Notes: a model not told the origin generated them from the sequence alone. 64,000 nt of DNA from Paracoccus tibetensis (GCF_900102505.1 NZ_FMVT01000007.1:1-64000), one strand, 5' to 3'; shown: positions 28,033 through 37,165, counted from the stretch's first letter. Translations and numbers: made by a program.

Positions 28033-30461
28033 TCTGCATCCTCTCTCGGCAGGGACAGGCTGCGCAGGGCGAGAACCGCCAGCAGCAGCAGCCCCTGCGT
28101 TGCGGGGTTGAGGTTGGAAGGGATGTTCAGCATTGCCAGCAGCGCCCCGATGAGCGTCAGCGTCATCGCACCCACCACGGCGCCGGCGGGCGAGATCACT
28201 CCTCCCATCAATGCCGCACCGCCCATGACGACCGCCGCCACCGACATCAGCGTGTAGGATGTACCGGAGTTGATGTCAGACGCAAAGTTCACGGCGGTCA
28301 GCATGATCCCCGCGAGCGCGAGGAAGCAGCCGGCGATGGCATAGCGGATCACCGCGCATCGAAGCGGGGACCAGCCGCTGCGCTGCATGGCGGCGGGATT
28401 GTTGCCGAAGCCGCGCAGCCCGACCCCCAATGGCGTGCGGTTGATCCACAGCGCGAGCGCCGTGAAAAGGCAGATCAGCAGCACCGAGGTCGGAACGCCC
28501 GGGATTCGCCAACGGATCAGCGCCTGCGTCCAGCCGGCGGCCGTCCCACCTGGCGTCGGCTGGATCGAAAACCCGATGCCCAGCCAGATGAAGGACGCGC
28601 CCAGTGTGACGACGATGGCAGGGATCTGCCGCCACTGGATCAGCGCGCCAACTGTGGCATAGGCAGCAAGCGCCGCGGCGATGGCTGCCAGCCCGAGCGG
28701 CGTGGACGCCGGCAGCACCGTGGCCGCCAGCACCGAGATCAGCGCCGCGAAAGCCCCGGCCCCCAAGTCGATTTCTGACCCTCCGATGATGAACATCTGC
28801 GCCAGCGCGATCAGCATCAGCGCAACGGCGGGTTTCAACAGCAGTTCCAACCCGAAGGCGCTGACCGTGTTGGGGTTGGCATTGAACATCAGCCCCAGCA
28901 CGACAACAAAGCTGACATAGGGCAGCGCCGCCGCCGCCAGCCGCAGCGCGGTCCGGCGCGTGCCGCCCGGCTCCTCCGTTTGGGTGGAGGGGACGCCGAA
29001 GGCAGCTTCCAGCACGGTGGGCGCCTTGATCGCGTCCCCCTCGAGATCGGCCACGATCCGCCCGTCGGCGAAAACAAGCGCCCGATGCGCAAGGTCCAGT
29101 TCCGCATCCTCGGTGGTGTGCCAGACGATCGCGCGACCTTCGGCGGCCAGTTCGTGCAGCAGATTGTAGAAATCCTGCTTGGTGGCGATGTCGACGCCGC
29201 GGGTGGGGTCGTCCAGCAGCACCACCTTCGCATCGCCCACAAGAGCGCGGGCGACGAGCGCCTTTTGCTGGTTGCCGCCGCTCAGATCGCCGATCGTCGA
29301 CATCAGGCGCGCGGGATCCAGCCGCAGCCGCTTGGCGGGTTCAAGCGCGGCGACGCGGTCGGCTGCCCTGTCCACACGCGAAAGGCCCGGCAGCCCTGCC
29401 CACCGGCCGATGGCGATGTTAGCCAGCACATCCCAAAGCGGAAAGATGCCCTCCTTCTGCCGGTCACCCGCGACGAAGGCGGCTGTGCCGTCGCGGCTCG
29501 TGCCGGGCGCTCCCTGAAACAGCGCGTGAAGGAAAAGCTGCTGGCCGCTGCCCTCCAGCCCGGTTAGAGCAACGATCTGGCCTGCGCGCAGAATGTACGG
29601 AGTTTGCGTCCAGGGCGCGCCGATCCGCATCAGGGGCGCCCCGTCTGCGCGGGCGCGGCGGTCCCGCGCCGGGCCGTCGCTTCGCCCGCCCATCAGCTCG
29701 ATCAGATGCGCCGCCGAGGTGTCGGCCGCCCGCCCGCGCCACGCCATTCGCCCATTGCGCAGCAGCGCGACCGAGCTGGCGATCTTGGTGATCTCCTGCA
29801 ACTTGTGGCTGATGAAGATGAAGGCAGTTCCTTCGCCCGCACGCGCCTGCACGAAAGCGATCAGCTGCGCCGCCCGACGGGCCGAAAGCGAAGAGGTCGG
29901 CTCGTCGAGGATGATCAGCCGCACGCCGGGGGTGGCGGCTGCGCGGGCGATCTCGACCATCTGCCGCTCGCCCAGTGTCAGGCTGCCGAGCGGCGCATCC
30001 GGCGAGATGCCATGGCCGGGGAAGACGGCGTCCAGGGCCTCGCGTGCCCGCTGGCGGTAGGGGCCGCGCCAGCCGGGGCGCAAGCTCGCGGCGCCCGGCG
30101 CTTCCACGAAGAAGTTTTCGGCGACCGTCAGGTTCGTGCAGAGCGACAGTTCCTGATGCACCATGCGGATACCATGCGCCTGCGCCGCGGCGGCGTCATG
30201 CCCAGCCTCGGCCTCGGCCCCGTCCAGCAGGATCTGCCCTTCCGAGGCGGGAACCATGCCGCACAGCACCTTCATCAGCGTGGACTTCCCGGCACCGTTG
30301 CCGCCGACCAGCCCCAGCACCTCGCCTGCCGCGATGTTCAGATCGATGCTGTCATTGGCACGGGTCGCGCCATAGGTCCGGCAGATGCCTCGCAGAGACA
30401 CCAAGGGCACGGCCTGTGCGGGCAAAGGCAACGAAGAGGCGATGGCTTGTGGGGCTGTCAT
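28029..30461 (-). CDS. ABC transporter ATPase-permease fusion (RbsA-RbsC type)
   Basis: An 810-residue polypeptide. Residues about 20-490 form a duplicated sugar ATPase: Walker A GGNGAGKST, LTLGERQMVEIARAA and LIILDEPTSSLS in domain 1; GLEGSGQQ, LSGGNQQKALVARAL and VVLLDDPTRGVDIATK in domain 2. From about residue 495, after a TEEPGG linker, comes a complete RbsC-type permease (LIALAQMFIIGGSEIDLGAGAFAAL, NRTPLGVGLRGFGNNPAAMQRSG, AAVVMGGAALMGG). In most importers these are two proteins. The reading frame is continuous and the fusion joint is clean, so it looks real. The ATG at 30461 is chosen because upstream frame sequence has no family similarity. Confidence 0.85.
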   Translation of the reverse strand: MTAPQAIASSLPLPAQAVPLVSLRGICRTYGATRANDSIDLNIAAGEVLGLVGGNGAGKSTLMKVLCGMVPASEGQILLDGAEAEAGHDAAAAQAHGIRMVHQELSLCTNLTVAENFFVEAPGAASLRPGWRGPYRQRAREALDAVFPGHGISPDAPLGSLTLGERQMVEIARAAATPGVRLIILDEPTSSLSARRAAQLIAFVQARAGEGTAFIFISHKLQEITKIASSVALLRNGRMAWRGRAADTSAAHLIELMGGRSDGPARDRRARADGAPLMRIGAPWTQTPYILRAGQIVALTGLEGSGQQLFLHALFQGAPGTSRDGTAAFVAGDRQKEGIFPLWDVLANIAIGRWAGLPGLSRVDRAADRVAALEPAKRLRLDPARLMSTIGDLSGGNQQKALVARALVGDAKVVLLDDPTRGVDIATKQDFYNLLHELAAEGRAIVWHTTEDAELDLAHRALVFADGRIVADLEGDAIKAPTVLEAAFGVPSTQTEEPGGTRRTALRLAAAALPYVSFVVVLGLMFNANPNTVSAFGLELLLKPAVALMLIALAQMFIIGGSEIDLGAGAFAALISVLAATVLPASTPLGLAAIAAALAAYATVGALIQWRQIPAIVVTLGASFIWLGIGFSIQPTPGGTAAGWTQALIRWRIPGVPTSVLLICLFTALALWINRTPLGVGLRGFGNNPAAMQRSGWSPLRCAVIRYAIAGCFLALAGIMLTAVNFASDINSGTSYTLMSVAAVVMGGAALMGGVISPAGAVVGAMTLTLIGALLAMLNIPSNLNPATQGLLLLAVLALRSLSLPREDAE

Positions 30462-30568
30462 CGGCGCGGGCGCAGTCCTGCGGGGGCCACCCTTGCGGCG
30501 CGGCGAAGAAAAACGGGATGTGTATGGATGGGGGTGCGGGCCAGCAGCTCGGCCCCCACCATTCAAGC

Positions 30569-31585
30569 TCACTGCAGCAGATTGTCCTGCACCCATTCCA
30601 GCGAATAGCTGGGACTGATGATCATTCCGGCCGGCAGATCGGCATATCCCGCCAGGTTGTCGGCGTTGACCGTGGCCACCGGCATGATCATCTCGCGCGG
30701 GGGTTCGGCCCCCTGCAGCATCGACACGGCAAGCCACAGCGCCGCGCCGCCGATCCCCGGCGTCGTGTTCATCGAGATCGTCTGATAGCCGCTGCGTGCG
30801 TTCTCTTCTGCCCACCACTTGACGAAATCCGTGCCGCCACCGCCTTCGATCACGGGCATCTTCTCCGTGTAGGAGCCGCCGTATTGCAGGAAGGCCTGCA
30901 CGATGCCCATGTCGTCGCTGCCCCCCTGCGCGAGGACCACATCCACCTGAGGAAGGCTGGGCAGCACGTTGGCGATGGCGCTTTGCGCGACCGCTGCCGT
31001 CGCCTGCCCGTAGACCTCGGCCGCCACCGTCACCCCGGGATATTCCTTCAGCACGTCCATCTGGGCTGCGTACATCGCGGCATCAGGAGCGGAGCCAGCA
31101 ACACCCCGCACCACAATGGCATTTCCTTCGCCGCCGATCAGGTCGAGCGCTGCGCGGGCCTGAGCCTGCTTGTAGCCGGTGAAGTCGAAGTTCAGTTGGT
31201 AATTGCATGGAGCCGACGCGATGGAATCGAAGCTTATGACGGTGATTCCGGCACCGCAGGCTTCCTCGATCACGCCGTTCAGCGCGGTTTCCGAGGCAGA
31301 GTTGATCGTGATGATATCGACCCCGCGAAGGATCAGTTCGGCCAAATGCGCCTGCTGCTGCACCACCGACCCGTCGCCGTTCATCACGATGTAATCGCCG
31401 ATCAGCCCCTGCGCTTTGGCCGCCTCTGCCGCCTCTTCGAAGGCGGTGACCATCTGCTGCCGCCAAGTATTACCGTAAAACGAGTTCGACAGCGCCACCA
31501 CCGGCGCATCCTGCGCCAGCACCGGCTGTCCGCCGCCCAACCCCGCCGCTACGGCTGCGACACTGATCCATCCTTTGACCGACAT
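30569..31585 (-). CDS. sugar ABC transporter periplasmic binding protein, second importer
   Basis: A 338-residue Peripla_BP_4-type binding protein with a signal peptide ending at about VLAQD. It then has VVALSNSFYGNTWRQQMVTAFEEAA, LAELILRGVDIITINSASETALNGVIEEACGAGITVISFDS and the DVVLAQGGSDDMGIVQAFLQYGG hinge region. It is first in the minus-strand unit with the ATPase-permease fusion and the separate permease; 107 bases separate it from the fusion gene, enough for a stabilising hairpin. Its ligand may differ from that of the SBP at 13314, giving the island two sugar inlets. Confidence 0.85.
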   Translation of the reverse strand: MSVKGWISVAAVAAGLGGGQPVLAQDAPVVALSNSFYGNTWRQQMVTAFEEAAEAAKAQGLIGDYIVMNGDGSVVQQQAHLAELILRGVDIITINSASETALNGVIEEACGAGITVISFDSIASAPCNYQLNFDFTGYKQAQARAALDLIGGEGNAIVVRGVAGSAPDAAMYAAQMDVLKEYPGVTVAAEVYGQATAAVAQSAIANVLPSLPQVDVVLAQGGSDDMGIVQAFLQYGGSYTEKMPVIEGGGGTDFVKWWAEENARSGYQTISMNTTPGIGGAALWLAVSMLQGAEPPREMIMPVATVNADNLAGYADLPAGMIISPSYSLEWVQDNLLQ

Positions 31586-31619
31586 TAGGCCACCTCCACT
31601 GACTCATCGTTACACTGAG

Positions 31620-31638
31620 GTCACCTTATCATATCAGC
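31620..31638 (-). promoter_or_regulatory. candidate operator/-10 region of the second ABC operon
   Basis: On the minus strand the site reads GCTGATATGATAAGGTGACC, with TATGAT as a plausible -10 box. CTGATATGAT and the following A-AG-TGA pattern repeat the site at 18943-18963. It lies about 35 bases before the SBP start. Confidence 0.5.
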
Positions 31639-32055
31639 ATTCCGAAACCGTGATGAATGTTTTTGTTGTCACTAGAAGGATGAACAGACTTTAGAGGGAG
31701 GGGCAGGGGCTCCGTCGCAAAAAATCCAAAGAGGTACAGAGTGTCCGTGATTCCCTTGACTTCAGGCGGCGAGCTTACAGAATTGCACCCGGCACGGCGC
31801 TGCGGCGCGGTTGCGCAGGCCAGATTTCGGGCTCGGCGCGGCGGGCTTTCTCTCCGGCCTCAACGCGGCGGCGCTGCACCCGCTGGTGCTCATCGCCGCC
31901 TGATCCCTCTCGATATCATCTGACAGCCATCTGCCGACGCACACCCGACGTCAGCCGCCGGGCTGCCTGAGCGCATCATGGACTTTATGCCGCGGCTGTC
32001 CGGTCTCCGGCCAATGCTGCCGCTTTCTCATCCCGATCCAATGGGAGGACCACTC
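31639..32055. other. intergenic stretch with a possible gene remnant
   Basis: No complete gene is seen. From about 31811 to the stop at 31901-31903 one plus-strand frame reads RRPDFGLGAAGFLSGLNAAALHPLVLIAA, which looks like the hydrophobic tail of a lost membrane protein. The rest of the segment shows no start, promoter or RNA gene that could be supported. The composition step here marks the right edge of the sugar-acid island. Confidence 0.4.
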
Positions 32056-33096
32056 ATGTCCGACTGCAAAAAGCTTCACCCGACCATGACCTTCGGCGAT
32101 CGCGAATGCGTCATCTTCGACGGCGCGATCCATCCGCAGTGGCAGGAAGCTGCCAGCCAAAAGGGCTTCGAGATCATCGCCCGCATTCTCGACCGCTACC
32201 ACCTTGGCTTGCGCCATCACGCCTGCGGCCGCGACATGATCTGCAAGCTCTTCACGCTGCGGACCGCGATCCCGCTTTGCCCCCACTGCCTTGAGGATCG
32301 GCGGCGCGAACTCTGCGACGCCGCAGGCGTGACTTTCCTCGCTCCGGCGCGGCCCCACTACTTCCGCATCCAGCTATCCTGCGGTCACGAAGTGGAGCGA
32401 CAGCAGGAGTTCCTGGAGCGCGTCAGAGCCGGGAAGACCGAGATCCGCTGCGACGCCTGCCTCGAGGCGCGACTCGAAGCCGCAGCGGGCGGCCGCGGCT
32501 GGACGCTGCTGGGCCCTGATCCCAAGGGTGATCGAAACTATCGGCTGTATGGTCACGAATGCGGGCATACGCAGCGGGTTGCGATCGTGAACATGCAGAC
32601 GGGCCGTTTCACCTGCCACGCCTGCAGCGACACGTGGACGAACGATCCCAGCTTCATCTACCTGATGCGCTTCATCCTGCGCAGCGGCCGGATCGCTACC
32701 AAAGTCGGCTTTTCGCGCAACCCTGCATCGAGGCTGCGTTATCAGCTCGTCATGGATCTTGAGCAGAATGCCCAACTGCTCCGGGTGATCCCGGTGCCAA
32801 CAGGTCACCAGGCAATCTGCTATGAGAAGCGGCTGCACGTGAACCTGCGCAAGCTTTTTCCCGGTGCCGTTCTTGATCGGGCAGAGTTCGAGGGCGAGGT
32901 TCGTGTTCTTTCTGAACTCTACTGCGCCAGCATCGAGCCCGAGATCATGGCGCTGCTCGACGACATCGAGCTCCGGGTCAAGTCGCTGGCAAAGCGCGCG
33001 GCGAAGCTTGCCCGGCGCAGCGCGCAGCAGGACGCCCGCCGCGCAAGTAACCGGCAGCGCCGCAAGCGCTCGGGCGGGTCCGCCAAAGCAGGTTGA
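32056..33096 (+). CDS. zinc-ribbon protein with GIY-YIG (T5orf172-like) domain
   Basis: A 346-residue protein with three Cys/His repeats that look like zinc ribbons: HHACG...CPHC (54-78), LSCGH...CDAC (108-135) and HECGH...CHAC (168-190). A GIY-YIG-like segment follows, with IYLM at 201-204, the KVGFS strand with a downstream Arg (216-226) and a later EKRLH motif. The C-terminus is strongly basic (SLAKRAAKLARRSAQQDARR and RQRRKRS), which suits nucleic-acid binding. The ATG at 32056 has GGAGGA upstream. It is followed after 48 bases by an AAA+/M41 gene. Function is unknown; a mobile-element or defence nuclease is possible. Confidence 0.7.
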   Translation: MSDCKKLHPTMTFGDRECVIFDGAIHPQWQEAASQKGFEIIARILDRYHLGLRHHACGRDMICKLFTLRTAIPLCPHCLEDRRRELCDAAGVTFLAPARPHYFRIQLSCGHEVERQQEFLERVRAGKTEIRCDACLEARLEAAAGGRGWTLLGPDPKGDRNYRLYGHECGHTQRVAIVNMQTGRFTCHACSDTWTNDPSFIYLMRFILRSGRIATKVGFSRNPASRLRYQLVMDLEQNAQLLRVIPVPTGHQAICYEKRLHVNLRKLFPGAVLDRAEFEGEVRVLSELYCASIEPEIMALLDDIELRVKSLAKRAAKLARRSAQQDARRASNRQRRKRSGGSAKAG

Positions 33097-33144
33097 CCGG
33101 AAGCGCCGATCACGCCCCCCACCCAAGTCCCTCCGGAGGTCCCG

Positions 33145-35337
33145 ATGACCAAGCCTGACACGGGGACGGCTGCGCCGTCCCGCCCCGCCTGGCGCGCATA
33201 CGCCGCCGACATCCTGAACCGCGCCCGCGAGATGGAGGCGCGCACCGATGCCGAGCGCGCCACTCTGCTGGAAGAGCATGACGCTGCGGATGAAGTCCTG
33301 CCCCGGCTGCCCGGAGACGCCGCCGTCTCGTTCACATCACCGCGTGACCAGATGATGATCCTCTGCCTCGCGGCCACGATCGGCAGCGAAGATCGCCTGC
33401 GGGCAGAACTGCAGCAGGGTGCGATCATCGCGGTCATCGGTCTGCCTGATGATCTGCTGAAGGATGCGCGTCGGCTTTTGCCCCTCTTGCTTCCGCCGGG
33501 CTGGCGGATCGCCCGGAGCGAGCACGAGCGCCGCCGTCCCGGCGCGGTCGCGGTCGTCGAGCCTGCACCGACCTATGCCAGCTATGCCCAGGAAGGTCTG
33601 ACGAGGACCCTCGAAACGGCCCTGACGTTCGATGTGCCGGTCGTGCTGCTGCTGCCCGAAGGCCTGGCCGCGGCCAAGGCTCTCGAAGGGGCGGAGGTGC
33701 CGCTCTGGCCCTTCCGCCGGATGGATCGCGAGATCGTGGCCGAGCGTCTCGCGCTGAGCTGGCCGCAGGCCGACCCTGCCGCGCTGCGCGAGCAGCTTCC
33801 GCCGGACGATCAGCTGGCCGTGATGCCGATGCTGCCCCTGATGCTGTCTCTGCGGAGCAAAAGCGTCGAAGAGGCGGTGCGGGTTCTGCGGAACACAACG
33901 GGCGCGTCCGCAGCGCGACCCCGACAGGACGACCCGAACGCGGGCGCGGCCGGCATGGACCTGCCGGAGGGACGGACGCAGCCCGGCATTCGTCTGGCCG
34001 AGCTTGCCGGTCTCGGCGCCGCCCGTGACGTGACTCTCGGGATCGTCGAGGATCTGCGCGCCTGGCATGCAGGCGAGTTGCCCTGGGACGCGGTGCATCG
34101 CGGCATGCTGGTCGTGGGCTTGCCCGGCTGCGGCAAGACCGAGCTGGCCCGCGCGATGGCACGCGAACCCGGTATTCATCTGGAAAGCGCCAGCTATGCG
34201 CAATGGCAGGCCCGGGGCCATCTTGGCGACATGCTCAAGGCGATGCGCGCCAGCTTCGCGGCAGCGGCCGATCAGGCGCCGTCTATCCTGTTTCTCGATG
34301 AGCTCGATGCCTTCGGGTCACGGACGGGAGGGGGCATCACGCAACACCAGAGCTACGACACCAAGGTGATCACCGCGTTTCTCGAGCAGCTCGACGGAAT
34401 TGACGACCGGGTGGGGGTCGTCATCGTCGCCGCCTGCAACCATCCTGGGGTGATCGACCCGGCGGTCTTGCGGGCCGGCCGTTTCGATCAGCGGGTTACG
34501 CTCCGCCTGCCGGATGCCGAAGCGCTGGCCATCATCCTGCGCCAGCATCTCGGATCCGACCTGCCCGAGGCGGACCTCGCCATGCTCGGGCAAATGGCCC
34601 TCGGCCTCTCGGGCGCGGATTGCGCCGCCGCTGTCCGGGCGGCCCGCGCCGCCGCGCGGCGGCAGAAGCGCCCGTTGACGGCCGAGGACCTGCGCGCCGC
34701 CCTCGCGCCGGACCATCTGTCTCTTCCCGCCGACATGCGCCGCCGGGCGGCGATCCACGAGGCCGGCCATGCCGTCGTGATGACCGCGCTCGGCCTCGGG
34801 CGGGTCAAGGCCCTGCGGCTCGGACCGAATGGCGGCGAGACACGCATGCGTTGGTTCGACTCCGACTCGACACGGGAGCTGCTGCAGCGGCGCTGCGCCG
34901 GGCATCTCGCGGGGCGCGCGGCCGAGATCCTTCTGCTCGGCACGGCCAGCGGCGGCGCAGGCGGCACCGAGGACAGCGATCTGCACCAGGCAACACGGCT
35001 GGTGATGCAATGCGAGATCAACTTGGGCCTGGGCAGCATGGGTCATCTCTCCGTCGGTGCGCCGCCGCCCACAACAGCACTGCTGTCGCTGCCACCCCAC
35101 CTGCGGCAGCAGATGAAGCGCGATCTCGACAAGGCCCTTGCGCTGGCGCTGGAGATCTTGCGGCAATACCGGACGCTGCTGGAGAGCCTGGCACGGGATC
35201 TCGAGATCCGCGGTTTCTTCCTGGAAGCAGACTTGGCGGTGGCTCTGGCACCCGTCATAGGGAAAAATAGGGGTAACTCCCTGGAACCGCATCAACGAGA
35301 CAGTAGGCAACCCATCAGTTTCTGGCGCAAACCGTAG
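33145..35337 (+). CDS. soluble FtsH-like AAA+ ATPase with M41 peptidase domain
   Basis: A 730-residue protein with no membrane helix at the N-terminus, unlike FtsH. After an N-terminal region of about 270 residues with no recognised domain comes an AAA+ module: Walker A GLPGCGKTE (325-333), Walker B ILFLDELDAFGSR (about 382-394) and the arginine-finger region VLRAGRFDQRV. Then comes an M41-type metallopeptidase: HEAGH with His538, Glu539 and His542, and the third-ligand region GGTEDSDLHQATRL. The start has CGGAGG upstream. The last 20 or so residues are unusual for the family. It pairs with the GIY-YIG-like gene before it; the substrates are unknown. Confidence 0.78.
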   Translation: MTKPDTGTAAPSRPAWRAYAADILNRAREMEARTDAERATLLEEHDAADEVLPRLPGDAAVSFTSPRDQMMILCLAATIGSEDRLRAELQQGAIIAVIGLPDDLLKDARRLLPLLLPPGWRIARSEHERRRPGAVAVVEPAPTYASYAQEGLTRTLETALTFDVPVVLLLPEGLAAAKALEGAEVPLWPFRRMDREIVAERLALSWPQADPAALREQLPPDDQLAVMPMLPLMLSLRSKSVEEAVRVLRNTTGASAARPRQDDPNAGAAGMDLPEGRTQPGIRLAELAGLGAARDVTLGIVEDLRAWHAGELPWDAVHRGMLVVGLPGCGKTELARAMAREPGIHLESASYAQWQARGHLGDMLKAMRASFAAAADQAPSILFLDELDAFGSRTGGGITQHQSYDTKVITAFLEQLDGIDDRVGVVIVAACNHPGVIDPAVLRAGRFDQRVTLRLPDAEALAIILRQHLGSDLPEADLAMLGQMALGLSGADCAAAVRAARAAARRQKRPLTAEDLRAALAPDHLSLPADMRRRAAIHEAGHAVVMTALGLGRVKALRLGPNGGETRMRWFDSDSTRELLQRRCAGHLAGRAAEILLLGTASGGAGGTEDSDLHQATRLVMQCEINLGLGSMGHLSVGAPPPTTALLSLPPHLRQQMKRDLDKALALALEILRQYRTLLESLARDLEIRGFFLEADLAVALAPVIGKNRGNSLEPHQRDSRQPISFWRKP

Positions 35338-35571
35338 GGCAAGACGCAAGGGATTGGTGATCTGGCCGCGAAAAAGCCCGATGTGAGACGGCACCATCCC
35401 GGGCCGCACGCGCGCGCACCATTTCGGGCTGCGTAATCTGAGGCTCGAACCTAACCTCTGCGGGACGTCCGCCCTGTCGACCGGCCTGCGGATGGTGACG
35501 AAGTTCCCACTATGTCTCGGAACATGGCCGACTGGTCCGTTGCCCGGCGGAGGCGCCCGCGCAACGCACGG

Positions 35572-35833
35572 TCAGTTATCCACAGCGGCCTGTGTCATCC
35601 CCGCTTGCACAACCGCCTTTCGATCAAAGCTGTAGATCGCCGTGCAGCCGCTGTCCCGTGCGCAAAGCGCGATCATGTGGTCCGAGAAGCCTGCGCCGCC
35701 GTGGCGATAGCGCTCTGTCGCTAGTCCGACACGATCGGCTGCCTCGACGACTAATTCTTGCGAAGACAGCCGCCTGCTGCGAATCGTCCTGCACCAGGAA
35801 GCGGACGACGACATTGGTATCAAGCGCGATCAT
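35572..35833 (-). pseudogene. vapC: vapC PIN-domain toxin, internally deleted and frameshifted
   Basis: The start reads MIALDTNVVVRFLVQDDSQQAAVFA, the classic PIN-domain N-terminus with the first catalytic Asp. The C-terminal part (SQELVVEAADRVGLATERYRHGGAGFSDHMIALCARDSGCTAIYSFDRKAV) is in another frame and carries the later acidic residues. The middle, which normally holds a helix with the second acidic residue, is missing. The ATG overlaps the end of vapB by 14 bases, the usual arrangement. The toxin is very probably dead while the antitoxin frame remains open. Confidence 0.75.
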
Positions 35834-36062
35834 TCGCGCCCTGTGCCACGACCTCGTCCATCTGCTCCAGCGTAACGGGCGCCTGCCCCTTGCGCCACAG
35901 CATGCCCCGAAGCCCCGCGACCGGGCGCGTCCGCATGATCCGGACCTGACCTCCATCCAGAATGACATAGCGCAGCCGGTCGCCCGGCATCAGATCAAGC
36001 GCCCGCCTCACGGATTTCGGCAGCGTCGTTTGACCTTTTACGGTTATGCTGGACTCAGACAT
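35820..36062 (-). CDS. vapB: VapB/AbrB-type antitoxin
   Basis: An 80-residue protein with a SpoVT/AbrB swapped-hairpin DNA-binding N-terminus (SSITVKGQTTLPKSVRRALDLMPGDRLRYVI). The C-terminal tail would neutralise a PIN toxin (RGMLWRKGQAPVTLEQMDEVVAQG). Its partner vapC is broken, so it may be retained only as a DNA-binding protein or by chance. The palindromic operator expected upstream could not be identified with confidence. Confidence 0.8.
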   Translation of the reverse strand: MSESSITVKGQTTLPKSVRRALDLMPGDRLRYVILDGGQVRIMRTRPVAGLRGMLWRKGQAPVTLEQMDEVVAQGANDRA

Positions 36063-36138
36063 GGCGCCACCATAGCACGAAGACGTTCCGCCTTACATAT
36101 TGTAGTACCGCCTTGGGATTTCAAGATCCCGGCTTGGC

Positions 36139-36558
36139 CTAAGGCATTTTGCAGACCGGATCCGCCTCAGCGTGATCGGGCAGAGGCGCTGCGATGTCTT
36201 CGGCAATATCGGCACGGCGATAAGCCCTGACGGTGAAGAGCGCCGAGACCTTCCCCTGCCCCAGCAGATAGCCCAGTTCCTGGCTGCGGAATGCCGGGTT
36301 GACGGTGACCATCACGGCGCCGATCCGGGCCAGCGCATATTCAAGCAGCACCCATTCCACGGCGTTCGGGGACATCACGGCGACCCGGTGGCCAGCCTGG
36401 ATTCCGAGCGCGATCAACGCCCGCGCCAGCACATCCACCCGAGCATACAACGTCGCGTAGTCGATCTCATCATCCGCGAAGATCAGCGCGGTCGCATCGC
36501 CATTCTTCCGCGCCTGCTGGCGCAGGGCCTCGCCTATAGTGATTTCGACCAAGGGCAT
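36139..36558 (-). pseudogene. AMP-dependent acyl-CoA ligase, N-terminal remnant
   Basis: About 140 residues match the beginning of an acyl-CoA/aryl-CoA synthetase: ITIGEALRQQARKNGDATALIFADDEIDYATLYARVDVLARAL, VAVMSPNAVEWVLLEYALARIGAVMVTVNPAFRSQELGYLL. The family is normally about four times longer and its P-loop, A8 and C-terminal parts are absent, so the gene is cut. An in-frame ATG at 36645 inside the palindrome would give a longer N-terminus. It is divergent from marR, which suggests it was the MarR target; together with the nearby aldehyde dehydrogenase it hints at a former aromatic-acid pathway. Confidence 0.7.
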
Positions 36559-36627
36559 CACAGGATGCGATGCGCTGACGCTTGCGCGCCGGCTCGCTGA
36601 TGTGAGAAAGTCAGGCACCGAACAGAT

Positions 36628-36665
36628 CTCTCCCGTACTGTTCATGATCGAACAATACGGGAGAG
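36628..36665. promoter_or_regulatory. long palindromic operator upstream of marR
   Basis: A near-perfect inverted repeat of 38 bp. Each arm begins CTCTCCCGTA(C/T)TGTTC and the centre is ATGATC-like. It lies between the ligase remnant and marR, 33 bases before the marR start, where MarR proteins usually bind to repress both directions. Confidence 0.75.
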
Positions 36666-36697
36666 AGATGATTCGTCAACGACCAAGAGGAGGCCTC

Positions 36698-37165
36698 ATG
36701 ACCGAGCCTGTCGATCCGGATGCCGGTACCGCACGACTTGGAAGCCCGGCGATCGACGGGCAGATCAGCTACAAGCTGCGACTTGCGCAGATCGTCGCCT
36801 ACCGTGCGTTCGAAGGTGTCGTCACTGGTTTTGGCGCGGCGCCGCGTTATCTCGGCCTTTTGTGCCTCATCCGCGACAATCCAGGCCAGGCGCAGAGCAG
36901 GCTGGCCGAAGCGGTCGCCTTGCAACGCTCTTCCTTGGTCACGATCCTTGACCGGCTCGAGGCGGACGGCCTTGTGGAACGCCGCGCCGTGTCCGGGGAC
37001 CGGCGGATGAAGCAGGTTTGGCTGACCCCCGAGGGAGGGCGTGTCGTCGACCTGCTGCTCCCGCAGGCCGAGGCCCATGAGGCGGCCTTGACCGCCGGGC
37101 TGAGCGCGACGGACAAGGCCTTGTTCCTGCGGGCCTTGGATCAAGTCGTGCAAAACCTCAGCTGA
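36698..37165 (+). CDS. MarR-family transcriptional regulator
   Basis: A 155-residue winged-helix regulator with the MarR pattern RYLGLLCLIRDNPGQAQSRLAEAVALQRSSLVTILDRLEADGLVERRAVSGDRRMKQVWLTPEGG, covering the recognition helix and wing. The ATG at 36698 has GAGGAGG upstream. A strong inverted repeat lies just before it, supporting autoregulation and control of the divergent ligase gene, now truncated. MarR proteins of this setting often sense aromatic CoA esters; that is inference. It is convergent with the aldehyde dehydrogenase. Confidence 0.83.
   Translation: MTEPVDPDAGTARLGSPAIDGQISYKLRLAQIVAYRAFEGVVTGFGAAPRYLGLLCLIRDNPGQAQSRLAEAVALQRSSLVTILDRLEADGLVERRAVSGDRRMKQVWLTPEGGRVVDLLLPQAEAHEAALTAGLSATDKALFLRALDQVVQNLS

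Noticed and set aside
35440..35470. A GGCTCGAACCT string resembling the T-loop of a minus-strand tRNA.
   Set aside because: No acceptor stem, D-arm or anticodon arm could be folded around it.
35517..35540. GGAAC followed by CGTT, resembling an EcfG promoter.
   Set aside because: The spacer is only 14 bases and no gene starts downstream on that strand.
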